Assembly: GCA_036308645.1 (NCBI GenBank)
Contig: JAXJVH010000005.1
Coordinates: 1-64,000 of the forward strand
Direction: 5' to 3'
From: RUG11462 sp036308645
GTDB lineage: Bacteria; Bacillota; Clostridia; Oscillospirales; Acutalibacteraceae
DNA length: 64,000 bases
Shown: positions 48,160 through 58,512 of the stretch, piece by piece
How positions within the stretch are numbered: the stretch's first letter is position 1
Layout of the letters: each line of letters starts with the position of its first letter
Notes under the pieces: generated by a model
The model's database searches: none
Told to the model about the DNA's origin: nothing
Seen by the model: the letters and a program-made list of their open reading frames with translations, nothing else
Position numbers and translations under genes: made by a program

Positions 48160-50792
48160 TATTCAGCAGCCCCCTTTACCTTGAAATAATCTTGTGCCGA
48201 AACTTTAATGCCGTCGGCTTTATAATCTTTATCCGAATAGTTAACGTAGATGCCGGTTCCGTTTTCATAAGTTGTTTTGTAAACGTCGTCAGCAATTTTT
48301 TCGTGTTTAACGATTTTAAGACCGTAAACACCGTCAAGCGCTTCTGAAACATAACTGTAAGTATCAATAACCTGATCCTTAATTTCGCTGTAAACAGTTG
48401 AATACATTGAATCATAAGATGTATTTGAAAGTTTATCATACTTTGTAGCAGTAAGCTTGTAATATGCGCCTGCGCCCGATTCAATAAGTAAGAGCAAATC
48501 CTTGCGGTTGTTATTACTTAAATTGATTGGTTTATAAGTGTAATCAACATGTCCTGAAAGAACCATAGCGGTAAACGGAACGCTGTAATCGCATTTATCA
48601 AAGTGAGCAGACTCAACAGGGAGTTCGTTTACAACATCAAGCAATCCTAAATATGCCGCCTGACCTGCCGTACCCATAATGCTGTATCCGTCGTCTTTGG
48701 TAGATTGAACAAGGCTTACAAGATTTTCAAGTGTTTCCTGACGTTCCATATAAGATTCGTCATCTCTGAAGTTTGAATTGATTTCAGAGCCGATTGAACG
48801 GTAAGAAATATTGTTTATTCCGTATTCCTTGTAATCCTCCATAAAGCCTTTAAGGTTCTTAGTAAATCCGTCTTTACTGAGAACATATTTATTCAACTTT
48901 TCATCTACGATAAAATCTACAGGGCTGTATGTAGAAACAACTGAATTTTTTCCGTTTAAAGTAGAAGCACGATAATCTTTGCTCGGTTTTTCTTCTGCAA
49001 CATAAGAGTTTTGGAAATCAATATCCGGATACAAGCCTATGCCTTTTTCATTAAGCGACTTATAAAGAGAAACGAGTCCGTCGTCGCCGCCTATGCCGCT
49101 TGAAATATCTATGCCGTCGTCTAACATTCCATGCTCATAACCGCCGTTACACCAGCCCGAAAGTTTAATATTCATATTATTAAAGCCGTTTTGCTGAAGT
49201 TCGGAAGCGATGTTAGCAATCTGTTCAAAAGATGTAAGTGTTTCTTTTGTGTTGTACTCAATACCGAAGAATTTTTCAACAGTATTGATAATACCTACTG
49301 TTTCAACAGTTGAATAATAATCTTTTGCAGTTGTGTTAGCGGTATCGCCGAAGAGATAGTTTGAATAATAATCAGCCATACCGGAATAAGTAGCGTTTTC
49401 ACCCGATAATACGTTAAGATTAAACTTAATATCGCCTAAAAATCTTTGGAACTGATACTTGCAATATTTTGTATCTTCATCGGTATCGCCGCTTGCGGTA
49501 AACGCGTCCATTCTAACGCGTTCGTTTACTCTGAACTCAAGTTTCATTGTGTTGTGTTTGCCTGCTTCAGCGTCAAAGTTATTTGCCTCAATGCCGGCAA
49601 AAGTTTCGCCTGATTCAATAATACCGAACAAGCCGTTATAATTCTTTTCCGCAAAGTTTCCTTTGTTCTTTTTATTCTTGATACCTTTTACACAAGTACC
49701 GAATACAGGGAAGATTGCGTCGTTGTAATAAGCGGTTTTCTCATCTACAACACGTGAAGCGTCAACGCCGTACATCTGAACATAAACGGATTTATCACGA
49801 AGTTGTTCTTTATTATTATTGAATTCCATTATAGAACCTGAACCGTCAGGTAAGAAGAAGTATCCCTCTGCACTGTTGTCAAAATCCATAAGATTTGGGA
49901 AAACGGTGATGCTTTCGAGCGGATAATCCTCATTGTAATAAATCTCTTTTTCAGGGATTGTTACGCTAAGTCCCTTATCGGTAAGCGTATAGTTGATTCT
50001 AACATTAAACTCAACAGGCTCAACATCGGGAACGTCTGCGTTTTTATTATCCGATTCAAACTCCTCATCGGTATATCCGACAGAAGCAAATATGGTGTTT
50101 AAAGTCTGAACATCATCAAATGTAGTCGAGCCGCTCATATAATACCAAGGCTCGTCATTTGCTTTTTTATACGATTTCATCATCATAGCAAGAGAATCTT
50201 TATCGTAACCTGCTCTCGCCTCTTCGGTGGTAAAATCATATAAGGTGTAATAGTCGTTTAAAGTATAAGCCTCTGAACTGTCGGCTCCTAACTTTTCTAT
50301 AAAAGCGTTAAATCTCTCAACAGAAAGCGCCATTGGGAATTTAATCTCGTAACCAACGTCACCTATACCGTACTGAACCGAAACGCCGTTTTCAATATCA
50401 TCAATCTTAAACTGACCTTGTTCAACCGAATCTATATCAGTTGATTTTTCGTTTTCAGCACCTGTTTTATCGGTATATTGAAGAGTCAGAACCTGACCTT
50501 TATAATACTCGTCTGTTTCTGAATCGTAGTATTCAGAGGTCCATTCAAATTTTGTCTTTTTATTTACAATTTTGATATCGGTTGTATCATCATTGAAGTA
50601 TAACTGTAAATCGTTATTCTCTCCGACAAGTCTGTAGTTATCGCTGTAAAGATCTGAAACAGAAGTTCCGACAGTCGGAATAAAATCAGGTCTTTCAGGG
50701 TTTTTTGATTCAATCTCGCCGCAGGAGGAAAAAGTTAATGTACTTAAAATGATGGCAGCCATCATTAAAACCGAAATAATCTTTTTAAACAT
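48159..50792 (-). CDS. DUF5696 lipoprotein, possible glycoside hydrolase fold
   Basis: An 877-residue exported lipoprotein. The lipobox is FSSC with Cys24, and a linker follows. The first part (about 55-330) is beta-rich (DLQLYFNDDTTDIKIVNKKT) like the N-terminal sandwich of clan-D-type glycosidases. The middle (about 520-760) alternates strands and helices like a TIM barrel, with acidic residues in GLYPDIDFQN and SIGSEINSNF. It matches what I recall as DUF5696, a family found beside sugar ABC transporters. Enzymatic activity is inference. It lies between Yip1 protein and permease genes, which suggests it handles the imported glycan at the cell surface. Confidence 0.8.
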   Translation of the reverse strand: MFKKIISVLMMAAIILSTLTFSSCGEIESKNPERPDFIPTVGTSVSDLYSDNYRLVGENNDLQLYFNDDTTDIKIVNKKTKFEWTSEYYDSETDEYYKGQVLTLQYTDKTGAENEKSTDIDSVEQGQFKIDDIENGVSVQYGIGDVGYEIKFPMALSVERFNAFIEKLGADSSEAYTLNDYYTLYDFTTEEARAGYDKDSLAMMMKSYKKANDEPWYYMSGSTTFDDVQTLNTIFASVGYTDEEFESDNKNADVPDVEPVEFNVRINYTLTDKGLSVTIPEKEIYYNEDYPLESITVFPNLMDFDNSAEGYFFLPDGSGSIMEFNNNKEQLRDKSVYVQMYGVDASRVVDEKTAYYNDAIFPVFGTCVKGIKNKKNKGNFAEKNYNGLFGIIESGETFAGIEANNFDAEAGKHNTMKLEFRVNERVRMDAFTASGDTDEDTKYCKYQFQRFLGDIKFNLNVLSGENATYSGMADYYSNYLFGDTANTTAKDYYSTVETVGIINTVEKFFGIEYNTKETLTSFEQIANIASELQQNGFNNMNIKLSGWCNGGYEHGMLDDGIDISSGIGGDDGLVSLYKSLNEKGIGLYPDIDFQNSYVAEEKPSKDYRASTLNGKNSVVSTYSPVDFIVDEKLNKYVLSKDGFTKNLKGFMEDYKEYGINNISYRSIGSEINSNFRDDESYMERQETLENLVSLVQSTKDDGYSIMGTAGQAAYLGLLDVVNELPVESAHFDKCDYSVPFTAMVLSGHVDYTYKPINLSNNNRKDLLLLIESGAGAYYKLTATKYDKLSNTSYDSMYSTVYSEIKDQVIDTYSYVSEALDGVYGLKIVKHEKIADDVYKTTYENGTGIYVNYSDKDYKADGIKVSAQDYFKVKGAAE

Positions 50793-50809
50793 AATAATTT
50801 TCCTCCTTT

Positions 50810-53023
50810 CTACCTTGTCGAAATTTCTTCTATAACATTGCCGACAAATGAAGCCATCTGCTGAATAAGTGCAAAGAAGAGAACTGCAAGGAATACTATA
50901 AGCAATATAACAACAACGGTGATTACAAGTTCAACTACCGCCATACCCAAGGTATAATCGTGAATACGCATATTACCAAGGAAAATGAGTAGAAATACCC
51001 AGATAAGTGCGATTGTAATAAATGTTGAATAGAAGTCACCCTCTTCAAGAACCATTACATTAGATAAAAGAATAGCAACAGGATACAAGAAGAGAATAGG
51101 CGTCAGGGAATAACAGGTTGACATATAAATTGCTTTAAGACTACCCTCGCCCGACATAAGCGAAGTTACCGCCCAGTTACAAATTGTAAACAACAGTACC
51201 GGCAGACATATTTTTGCAAATTCCGCAAGAATATTTGCGTCTTCTGCGTCAGCGTCAAATATAAATCCTGTAAATCTTGCCTGTAAAAGGCTCATAAATG
51301 ATACAGCCAAAAGAATTGTAGTAGCCGCTTTAACCGAGCCTTTATTTTCACGTGTAAGTACCCAAGCGCCGTTCAACGGTCTGAATATTAACGTTTTGGC
51401 AAAACCTAATTGTGCGGAATAAGTACCTTCTTTATTACGTTCTTTCTTATTTTTCTTACGCCATTTTTTGAACAATATCCAAACTATAATTAATGCAACA
51501 ATTACAACAATTGCTATTGTAAAGTAATCATTAATATACTGTTGACGTAAATATTTAAATGCTTTTGAGTAGTTTTCCTGATCTTTAATTTCTCGGAAAT
51601 ATTTCATAGCGGTGGAATAATCACCGTCGCGGTAATAAACCTTACCGATATTCTGTTTAGCGGCAACAGAGTTGTTATTAAGTTTTAATACTTCTTTCCA
51701 AACCTCAATCTCATCATCATAAAGGTCGAGTTCGTGAAGTTTTGAAGCCTCAATGATTTTCTCTGCATAAGCAGTCATAGAATAAGTATTAAGACAACGA
51801 AGTTCCGAATCAAGAACAAGACACTGGTTGTTTAACCATTCAAGCGCAACAGGAACATCAAGGTTACCCTCGATAAATGTTACATGGTCGTCATCGGGAT
51901 CGTCTTCAACAGTACCGAATTCAAAAAGGTTAACGCCTTCTGTATTGTAGAAGAAAACTTTACCTCTTAAAGAGTCGAGTACGGCGTAATTACCGTAATC
52001 CAAAGCCTTAATGTCCACAAGTTTTGACGCACCTTCAAGCGTTGCTCTCCAAGAAGCGTCGGTATCGCCGTAAGGCAGGGCTTCTTCGTCAACGGTTTTT
52101 AATACGTCGCTACCTTTTGCATTAAGTCTTGAAACGCACTGAATTTCATCATAAGTTGTTTTATCAAAAGTGTTATTTGTAACAAAGATAAATCCTTCGT
52201 CATCAATTTCAATACCGCTGTACTCTGTAGGAACGAAGTCCTCCATATTTTCTTTTGCGGCGTCTGAACTGATTGCTCTCCAAAGAAGTTCAAAAGCATT
52301 GTATGTAACAGCCGGAGCGCCGAGGGTCTGAACAAATTCACCGTTTGAATCAAGTTCGAGAATACCCATTGTGCAGCCTTGAGAAAGTATAAATATACGT
52401 CCGTAGTTATCAACAACTACCTTTTTGGGCATAAAGTTAAAGTCATCCGGCAAAATTTCGTTTTTAATTCCGGCAACAACATACTGCTCATTAAAATTCT
52501 TATCGAGTTTAATAAGTCTGCCCGAACCTTCTTCATAAAGATTTTCGGCGACATTATAATCTGTATTGTCTACGGTAGCGCCTGTCATATCGCAGATATA
52601 AATACTACCGTCGTTTTTATCGACAAAAGTGCTTGTCACACTGCCGAATCTGTCGTTAATTGTTTTTGTTTTTCCGTTTTCAAGTTTTACGGTATGCTTA
52701 AATCTTACGATTTTTTTATTAAATGTAAAATCGGAATTAAGAATAAGAAGCATACCCTGCTCGTTTTCATCGTCGCCCGAAATATAAATAAGTCCGTCTT
52801 TTGAAACAAACATATCTTTCGGGTACATCATACCGACTGCCTTGCCCTTATCGTCTTTCAAATTTAAAAGATCAATCTTATTATCAAAATAGAAAGCGTC
52901 GGGAGCTTCAAAAGCCTCGCCGTTATTATCATAAACGTATGATTTATAAGAGGAGGCGGCACTTGCACTGTAGCCTAAAGCCACAATAAAAACAAGCAAA
53001 AAAGCTAAAATTCTTTTTTTCAT
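50810..53023 (-). CDS. propeller (NHL-like)-TPR-Yip1 membrane protein
   Basis: A 737-residue protein. It has a signal peptide (about 1-22), an extracytoplasmic propeller-like region with NHL-type repeats (about 60-440; GLIYISGDDENEQG, DGSIYICDMTG, YGRIFILSQG), a TPR-like helical stretch (about 445-500; AAKQNIGKVYYRDGDYSTAMKYF), a membrane helix (about 505-525), a basic cytoplasmic linker and a Yip1-type domain of five helices (about 545-737). Such proteins are found next to DUF5696 and sugar permeases in Firmicutes. Its propeller could bind the solute-binding protein or the glycan. The role in transport is unproven. Confidence 0.8.
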   Translation of the reverse strand: MKKRILAFLLVFIVALGYSASAASSYKSYVYDNNGEAFEAPDAFYFDNKIDLLNLKDDKGKAVGMMYPKDMFVSKDGLIYISGDDENEQGMLLILNSDFTFNKKIVRFKHTVKLENGKTKTINDRFGSVTSTFVDKNDGSIYICDMTGATVDNTDYNVAENLYEEGSGRLIKLDKNFNEQYVVAGIKNEILPDDFNFMPKKVVVDNYGRIFILSQGCTMGILELDSNGEFVQTLGAPAVTYNAFELLWRAISSDAAKENMEDFVPTEYSGIEIDDEGFIFVTNNTFDKTTYDEIQCVSRLNAKGSDVLKTVDEEALPYGDTDASWRATLEGASKLVDIKALDYGNYAVLDSLRGKVFFYNTEGVNLFEFGTVEDDPDDDHVTFIEGNLDVPVALEWLNNQCLVLDSELRCLNTYSMTAYAEKIIEASKLHELDLYDDEIEVWKEVLKLNNNSVAAKQNIGKVYYRDGDYSTAMKYFREIKDQENYSKAFKYLRQQYINDYFTIAIVVIVALIIVWILFKKWRKKNKKERNKEGTYSAQLGFAKTLIFRPLNGAWVLTRENKGSVKAATTILLAVSFMSLLQARFTGFIFDADAEDANILAEFAKICLPVLLFTICNWAVTSLMSGEGSLKAIYMSTCYSLTPILFLYPVAILLSNVMVLEEGDFYSTFITIALIWVFLLIFLGNMRIHDYTLGMAVVELVITVVVILLIVFLAVLFFALIQQMASFVGNVIEEISTR

Positions 53024-53042
53024 TGCTTAATCCTCCCCTTTC

Positions 53043-53948
53043 TTAATCCTTAATACCTGATGAAGCCATTGTATCAAGAATGTTAGACTGTGCAATAATG
53101 AATACAAGCAGCGGCGGCAAAATCATAATAAGAGAGATAGCCGCAGCCGAACCGGTACGTGCAACACCGCCGGCAGCAATTTGAGAAAGAGCATACTGAA
53201 GCGGTTTTTTAGCCTCTGTAAATATAGTAGTCGTTGCCGAAATACCCCACATACTCTGAACAGAAGTCATAAGCATTGTAAGCCATGCAGGTTTTACAAG
53301 CGGCATAACAATCTGAACAAAAATACGCAATTCGGAAGCGCCGTCAATACGTGCGGCTTCAAGCAATACATTAGGAATTGACGAAGCCATAAACTGTTTC
53401 ATAAGGTAAAGACCCATTGAAGCGCCGACATAAGGAATAATCATAACCCAATATGTATCAATCATTCCGAGTTTTGCCTGAATAATGTAGTTCGGAATGG
53501 CTGTAACAGCAGGAGTAAACATAAGGGATAGAACGATTATTTGAGACATTGCGTTTCTTCCGGGGAAATCACGTTTCTCAAGCACATAAGCCGCCAAGGA
53601 GGCAAAGATTATATGGAGAAATGTTGCTACAACCGTTACATATACAGTATTAAAAATGTATCTTGAAAACGGTACCCAAGAAGCACTCATAAGGGTAGAA
53701 ATGCTTTTAAAGTTAGAAAGGGTTGGGTTTCTAACAATAATCGTAGGCGGATAAAGGAACAACTCATCAAGAGGTTTAAATGCGTTACAAACAACATAAA
53801 TCATTGGTACAAGCATTATAAAGCCGATTACGCAAAGGAATATAAAGTTTGTAACTACACCGGCACGGCTTCGAGCCGGACCGGGATTAAATTTTTTCTT
53901 ACTTGCCTTAAGTTTCTTAAGGTCAACAGTTGCGGTATTTGACGCCAT
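53043..53948 (-). CDS. carbohydrate ABC transporter permease (MalG-like), first pair
   Basis: A 301-residue permease with six helices. The EAA loop is VLLEAARIDGASELRIFVQIVMP (about 193-215), and the N-terminus is a basic cytosolic tail. It resembles LplC/MalG-type permeases. One nucleotide separates it from the other permease of this pair. This pair lies next to the solute-binding protein, and is probably its direct partner. Confidence 0.93.
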   Translation of the reverse strand: MASNTATVDLKKLKASKKKFNPGPARSRAGVVTNFIFLCVIGFIMLVPMIYVVCNAFKPLDELFLYPPTIIVRNPTLSNFKSISTLMSASWVPFSRYIFNTVYVTVVATFLHIIFASLAAYVLEKRDFPGRNAMSQIIVLSLMFTPAVTAIPNYIIQAKLGMIDTYWVMIIPYVGASMGLYLMKQFMASSIPNVLLEAARIDGASELRIFVQIVMPLVKPAWLTMLMTSVQSMWGISATTTIFTEAKKPLQYALSQIAAGGVARTGSAAAISLIMILPPLLVFIIAQSNILDTMASSGIKD

Positions 53949-53949
53949 A

Positions 53950-54891
53950 TTACTGTCCCACCTTTCTTAAAGCTCTTTGAATAATCTCGTTGCAAGCAAC
54001 CATCAAAGCAAACAATACGGTTGCTATAGCGCACGCATAACCCATTTCAAAACGGACTCCGCCGTAGTCCTCAATGTGGTTAAGAATAGTATGAACGGCA
54101 TAGTCTGTACTCGGGTTACCGAACAATGTCGTGGTAACTGCGCCGATCGAGAACGACTGGGTAATACTCATTACCGCAGAGAACATAAGCTGCGGGAGCA
54201 TACTCGGCAAAGTGATAAACCAAAGTTCCTGCCAACGGTTTCTGATACCTTCAACATAACCTGCCTCATACTGCGAATGGTCAATAGTTCTGAAACCTGC
54301 AACGTTTGACAAGAAGCCTGTACCGAGCGACATCCAGATAACAACTACCATACAAATCCAAATCATATAATCGGGATCTGTCATAAACTGAATCGGCTCG
54401 TCTATAAATCCTAAATTCATTAAAGTACCGTTTACCCAACCGTAAGCGTCGCCTGAGAAGAAGATACTGAAAATAGCGTAAGCACCGCCGGAAATAGATG
54501 GCGCATACAGTATAGTTACCATAACGGCACGGGTACGAGGACCTAACTCATTAATAAGCCAAGCGAACATAACCGACATTAAATATCCGACAGGTCCTGT
54601 AACAACCGCAAGAGTTAAGGTGTTTTTAAATGCGGTAATGAATATATCGTCGTTACCGAGTAACTGACGGTAATTGTCCAAACCGACAAAAGTAGGTGCT
54701 TCAAGCACGTTATAATAAGTAAAACTTAAAACCATAGACGCAAGTACCGGCAAAATGGTAAATGCAAAGAAAATTATACCGTAGGGAGCAATATATAAAT
54801 AGCAATCCCAGTTATTTTGAAATTTCTTTTTAAGAAGTTTCCTATCGGTAGCTCTTATCTCTTTTTTAGACATAGCACTGATATCAGCCAT
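53950..54891 (-). CDS. carbohydrate ABC transporter permease (MalF/LplB-like), first pair
   Basis: A 313-residue permease with six helices. The N-terminal cytosolic segment (about 1-30) is basic. The EAA loop SQYEAGYVEGIRNRWQELWF (about 211-230) is diverged from the EAA consensus at the alanine-glycine positions but is still recognisable. It lies 14 nt downstream of the solute-binding protein gene. Confidence 0.93.
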   Translation of the reverse strand: MADISAMSKKEIRATDRKLLKKKFQNNWDCYLYIAPYGIIFFAFTILPVLASMVLSFTYYNVLEAPTFVGLDNYRQLLGNDDIFITAFKNTLTLAVVTGPVGYLMSVMFAWLINELGPRTRAVMVTILYAPSISGGAYAIFSIFFSGDAYGWVNGTLMNLGFIDEPIQFMTDPDYMIWICMVVVIWMSLGTGFLSNVAGFRTIDHSQYEAGYVEGIRNRWQELWFITLPSMLPQLMFSAVMSITQSFSIGAVTTTLFGNPSTDYAVHTILNHIEDYGGVRFEMGYACAIATVLFALMVACNEIIQRALRKVGQ

Positions 54892-54905
54892 ATTTTATCT
54901 CCCTC

Positions 54906-57900
54906 CTATTCTTTCTCAACAATCGGTAAACCGAACTCAGAACGTTTCTTTGTGATTTCGGAATCGATTGTGTTTGCATAATCATAAAGTGTATCTTTAG
55001 CGTCTTTTTCCTGATATTTAACTTTTCTGAACGCATTGTTTATATGACGGTCAATAAAGTAACTTCCGGCAATCTGCGGAATTGCATTACCCCATGAAAG
55101 TTGTTCGTTAAGCATTTTGCTTTCTTCAGCAGTCCAAGGAAGTTTTCCGAATGCTTCGAGGTTAGCCGTATTGTAACGAGCCGACGGACCGAGAATACTC
55201 TCTATCTGATTACCGAACGAAGCCTGAGTATCGGTAGAAGACCACCATTTAAGGAACTTCCAAGAAAGATCATAGTTAATGCAATCTTTCAAAATCAACG
55301 AACAGTTTACGGTAAGCGCTGTTGAATGATCTATATATTCTTTACCGTTTTCATCGGTGCTCTTTGTACCCGGAATAAGCGTATAACCCCATCTTCCGTT
55401 AATTTCAGGAGCAGATACCGCCAATGTATTATACATTGTGTAGTCATCTATACCGAGCGGCATTTCACCTGTTCTGAAACGGTTCTTAAAGTCATAAGTC
55501 AACGGTAAATCATAATTTACATAGAAATTAGTCCATTGTTTAAACGCCTTAATGGCTGTATCGGTCTGCAAAGCCGTAGATTTGCGGTCATCGGTGTAAA
55601 GATTTCCGCCCTTTTGAACAAGCATTGCATAGAATATATTTGTACCGCCGTTTATAACCATAGTATTGGTACCGCCGTTAACATAAATAGTACTTGTCGG
55701 CATACCAAACTCAAGATTCTTTTTATTTAAGGCTGTAATGGTTGAAATAAGTTCATCCCATGTTTTAGGTATTTCTATTCCCTCGGCAGCCAAAATATCC
55801 GAACGGTAGAACATAACGTTATAAGACTGTTTTTCAGGCAAAGCGTAAAGTCCTGTATCTTCCTCTTTACCGTCGCCTTTACGGTCGAAATAGAAAGGAG
55901 TCATTGCCTCCGGTAAGAATCTACCGAGAACTTCATCATAAGAAACATCCCAAGCAGAACCCTGTGTTCCCTTATCGTCCTTAAAGTTTTTAAGGTCGTA
56001 AACCGCATTACGGAGCGCATAGTTTACAGGCTCTGTAGGCGCTTGGTCAATAGCAACGTCAGGACCTATGCCTGCAACAACGGCAGAAAGAAGCGCGCCC
56101 ATATTTACGAGTTCCAAATTAACCTTATTGCCTGTTTCGGCAGTATAGGAACTGTTGATAAGTTGACGGAGAACCTGGAACTGGTCACGGCCGCCTGCCA
56201 TCCAAACTGTAATAGTATTATCATCATTAGCGTCGATTTCGGAGTCATTACCGATTGCATTGTAATCAACAACAAACGATGAAATAAATCTGTTGATGCC
56301 GTAAAGCATATTTTTAAAGAAACCTGCTTCGGCGTCTTTAATTTCGGCGTCCGGAGCCGAAAGAGAAATATAGTCAATTTCAAGCGGCACATACGAAGCC
56401 GTATTCAACCAAGTACCGAGTGAACCTATATTTGATTTAAAATATGAAAGTTCCTTACCGATAGTGTCACAGTCTTCATACATATCTGTCATTTGGCGGA
56501 TAAGTGTATTAAGAGATGAAAGACCTGAACTGCTTTCGCCTGTATATTCTGTGATACCGTCGACGATTGACTGCAAGTCATCAGCGCATTTTCCTAATTT
56601 TTCGATATCTTCAGGAATAAGTTCATCAAGCTGATAGTCACGGTTTGTATCGGGGTCTGTACCTGTAATCTTAATAATCTTACGATAAATCTCATTGATT
56701 TCAGTAAGAGCGTCGTTTGTCATATTAAGGAATTTACCCATTTGAGAAAGAGTACATTCCAAAGTAATTGTATCGCCGGGTTTTAAGTAAACCAAACAAG
56801 TACTGCCGTCTTGCTTTTGCGGTGAATAAATCATCCAATCTCTTGTATATCCGAATTCAAGAGTATTCGCTTCAACAAAAGGAACTTTTCCGTTTATATA
56901 AAGTTTTCTCGGAGAACGCATACCGTCGTTTACGTTCTGACGGTATTTGAAGTTGAGAGAATAAAGACCTTCTTTAATATCATCACCGACAGACCATGTA
57001 ACCGATTGCTGCATATATTCCCAGTTTGTACCGCCAAGCATATTTACAGACTGCTTGTAAGCAGAAGTTTCTCTGTCGCCCGAAGAAGTTGAAGCAGTAG
57101 ATACGTCAACCGAAGGATAAAGTGTTTTATCGGATTTTACAAGTGCATGTTCAGCTTCGATAAAACATTCTTCACCGTCATACTTTTCAGCATTTTGATA
57201 CTGCTTTATATATGTATCATAATCAACGATTTCTTCCAAAGGAACAATTTCAATACTGCCGATAACCATAGGCTCTTTAACGCCATTTAATGAAATTGTA
57301 TTTACACCCTTTTTAAAGAAGAAGTTAAGAGGGCCGTCATTGTAACCGAGATAATCAACTACATAAGAACTCTTCCAAGTAAGAACTTCTTTTTGTTCAG
57401 GACGAAGTTGATTTCCTAAATAGTCGGTTTTAAAGCCCTCCGTTCCGTCGTCGTTCTTCACAAGACTGTCAACAAAACTTCTTACGAAATTACATTCAGC
57501 CGCATTTGAAAACGGAGTAACGCCGTTAATCATTAATTCTCTTACAATATTGATATCCTTGCTTGCAACGGTATGATAATTAAAAATAATGTTATATTTT
57601 CCGGCTTCTTTTAAACTGAATTTAAAAGTAACCTCATCATCTTCACCCGTATAAACGACTTCTTTATAATTCTCGCCGTTTTGGGCAGGATAAGAACTTC
57701 CGTTTTCAACGCTTACGCCACTTGTCTTTTTAACAAGGTTTGCAGCGCCGATAACAATATGTTCTTTACCGTCTTGAACATCAGCATTAGCGCTTAAATA
57801 CTCGTCGTAAGAATTCAGTTCGTTGTAAGTAACCTTACCCGAAGCCGCAGCGCTGTTCTGATTTTTTTCATAACCGGATTGTTCCGCCATTGCAATAACC

Positions 57901-57983
57901 GGACTTGTTTCCGCAGCTGCGCCGATACTTAAAGCAGAAAACGCAATAAGCGCCGATAAAACAATTGAAAAAACTCTTGTCAT
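54906..57983 (-). CDS. giant extracellular solute-binding protein with CBM-like modules
   Basis: A 1025-residue exported protein. The signal peptide (about 1-25) ends AAA and has no lipobox Cys, so it is not lipid-anchored. Two beta-sandwich CBM-like modules follow (about 65-255 and 270-410; the second contains CFIEAEHALV typical of CBM35/CBM6-like folds), then a helical coiled-coil-like region (about 415-530), and a family 1 solute-binding domain (about 595-1000; ITVWMAGGRDQFQVLRQLIN, then PKTWDELISTITALNKK). Usual solute-binding proteins are about 450 residues. ATG at 57983 is preferred over the adjacent GTG because GGAG lies 8 nt before it. First gene of the operon. Confidence 0.9.
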   Translation of the reverse strand: MTRVFSIVLSALIAFSALSIGAAAETSPVIAMAEQSGYEKNQNSAAASGKVTYNELNSYDEYLSANADVQDGKEHIVIGAANLVKKTSGVSVENGSSYPAQNGENYKEVVYTGEDDEVTFKFSLKEAGKYNIIFNYHTVASKDINIVRELMINGVTPFSNAAECNFVRSFVDSLVKNDDGTEGFKTDYLGNQLRPEQKEVLTWKSSYVVDYLGYNDGPLNFFFKKGVNTISLNGVKEPMVIGSIEIVPLEEIVDYDTYIKQYQNAEKYDGEECFIEAEHALVKSDKTLYPSVDVSTASTSSGDRETSAYKQSVNMLGGTNWEYMQQSVTWSVGDDIKEGLYSLNFKYRQNVNDGMRSPRKLYINGKVPFVEANTLEFGYTRDWMIYSPQKQDGSTCLVYLKPGDTITLECTLSQMGKFLNMTNDALTEINEIYRKIIKITGTDPDTNRDYQLDELIPEDIEKLGKCADDLQSIVDGITEYTGESSSGLSSLNTLIRQMTDMYEDCDTIGKELSYFKSNIGSLGTWLNTASYVPLEIDYISLSAPDAEIKDAEAGFFKNMLYGINRFISSFVVDYNAIGNDSEIDANDDNTITVWMAGGRDQFQVLRQLINSSYTAETGNKVNLELVNMGALLSAVVAGIGPDVAIDQAPTEPVNYALRNAVYDLKNFKDDKGTQGSAWDVSYDEVLGRFLPEAMTPFYFDRKGDGKEEDTGLYALPEKQSYNVMFYRSDILAAEGIEIPKTWDELISTITALNKKNLEFGMPTSTIYVNGGTNTMVINGGTNIFYAMLVQKGGNLYTDDRKSTALQTDTAIKAFKQWTNFYVNYDLPLTYDFKNRFRTGEMPLGIDDYTMYNTLAVSAPEINGRWGYTLIPGTKSTDENGKEYIDHSTALTVNCSLILKDCINYDLSWKFLKWWSSTDTQASFGNQIESILGPSARYNTANLEAFGKLPWTAEESKMLNEQLSWGNAIPQIAGSYFIDRHINNAFRKVKYQEKDAKDTLYDYANTIDSEITKKRSEFGLPIVEKE

Positions 57984-58483
57984 CACTAATTCTCCTAATC
58001 AATTTTTTATCCTGATTTTCACAGGATTCTCTCTCCTAAACACTCTATTTGTATTCATTTTGTAAACAAAATATGAACAAGCCGTCATTAAGCACTCTGC
58101 TTTTAGCACAATGCACATAAGAACCAATATGAATTTGTATAAAATGCACAATCAAATAGAGATATTTATTCAATGCTACCTAATGTTATCACATAAATAT
58201 GCCTATTTCTTGTTAAATAGTGATATTTTTTTGTTAAAACTTACTTATAAATCAGATTTTAAAATTTAATCCTTAACAACGATTTAATAAACTATTAATA
58301 TTTATAAATACAAAAAGTTCAAAATTTAATAAAATATTAGTGATTTTTGTCACAATTTGAAATTACTTATGCCTTTTTTGCTTAATGAATTTTTTTCGTT
58401 TATGCAATTTGCACAAATAAATTTATGATATTTATATCAAACACCAAAAAATCGTCGCTGTTTGTCGCATTTGAATCAAGATA
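57984..58483. other. 500-nt AT-rich divergent control region
   Basis: Lies between the solute-binding protein gene (minus) and the TetR gene (plus). A hairpin atcctg-attttca-caggat occupies 58007-58025 in the leader of the ABC operon. No convincing minus-strand promoter or operator could be assigned, and no gene is seen. Confidence 0.5.
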
Positions 58484-58512
58484 TTGACAAATTATAATCA
58501 TTGATATATAAT
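58484..58512 (+). promoter_or_regulatory. promoter of the TetR-ABC operon
   Basis: TTGACA (58484-58489), a 17-nt spacer and TATAAT (58507-58512), followed by a direct repeat tgatatataa (58502-58511 and 58516-58525) that covers the -10 box and start site and may be the TetR operator. Confidence 0.8.
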
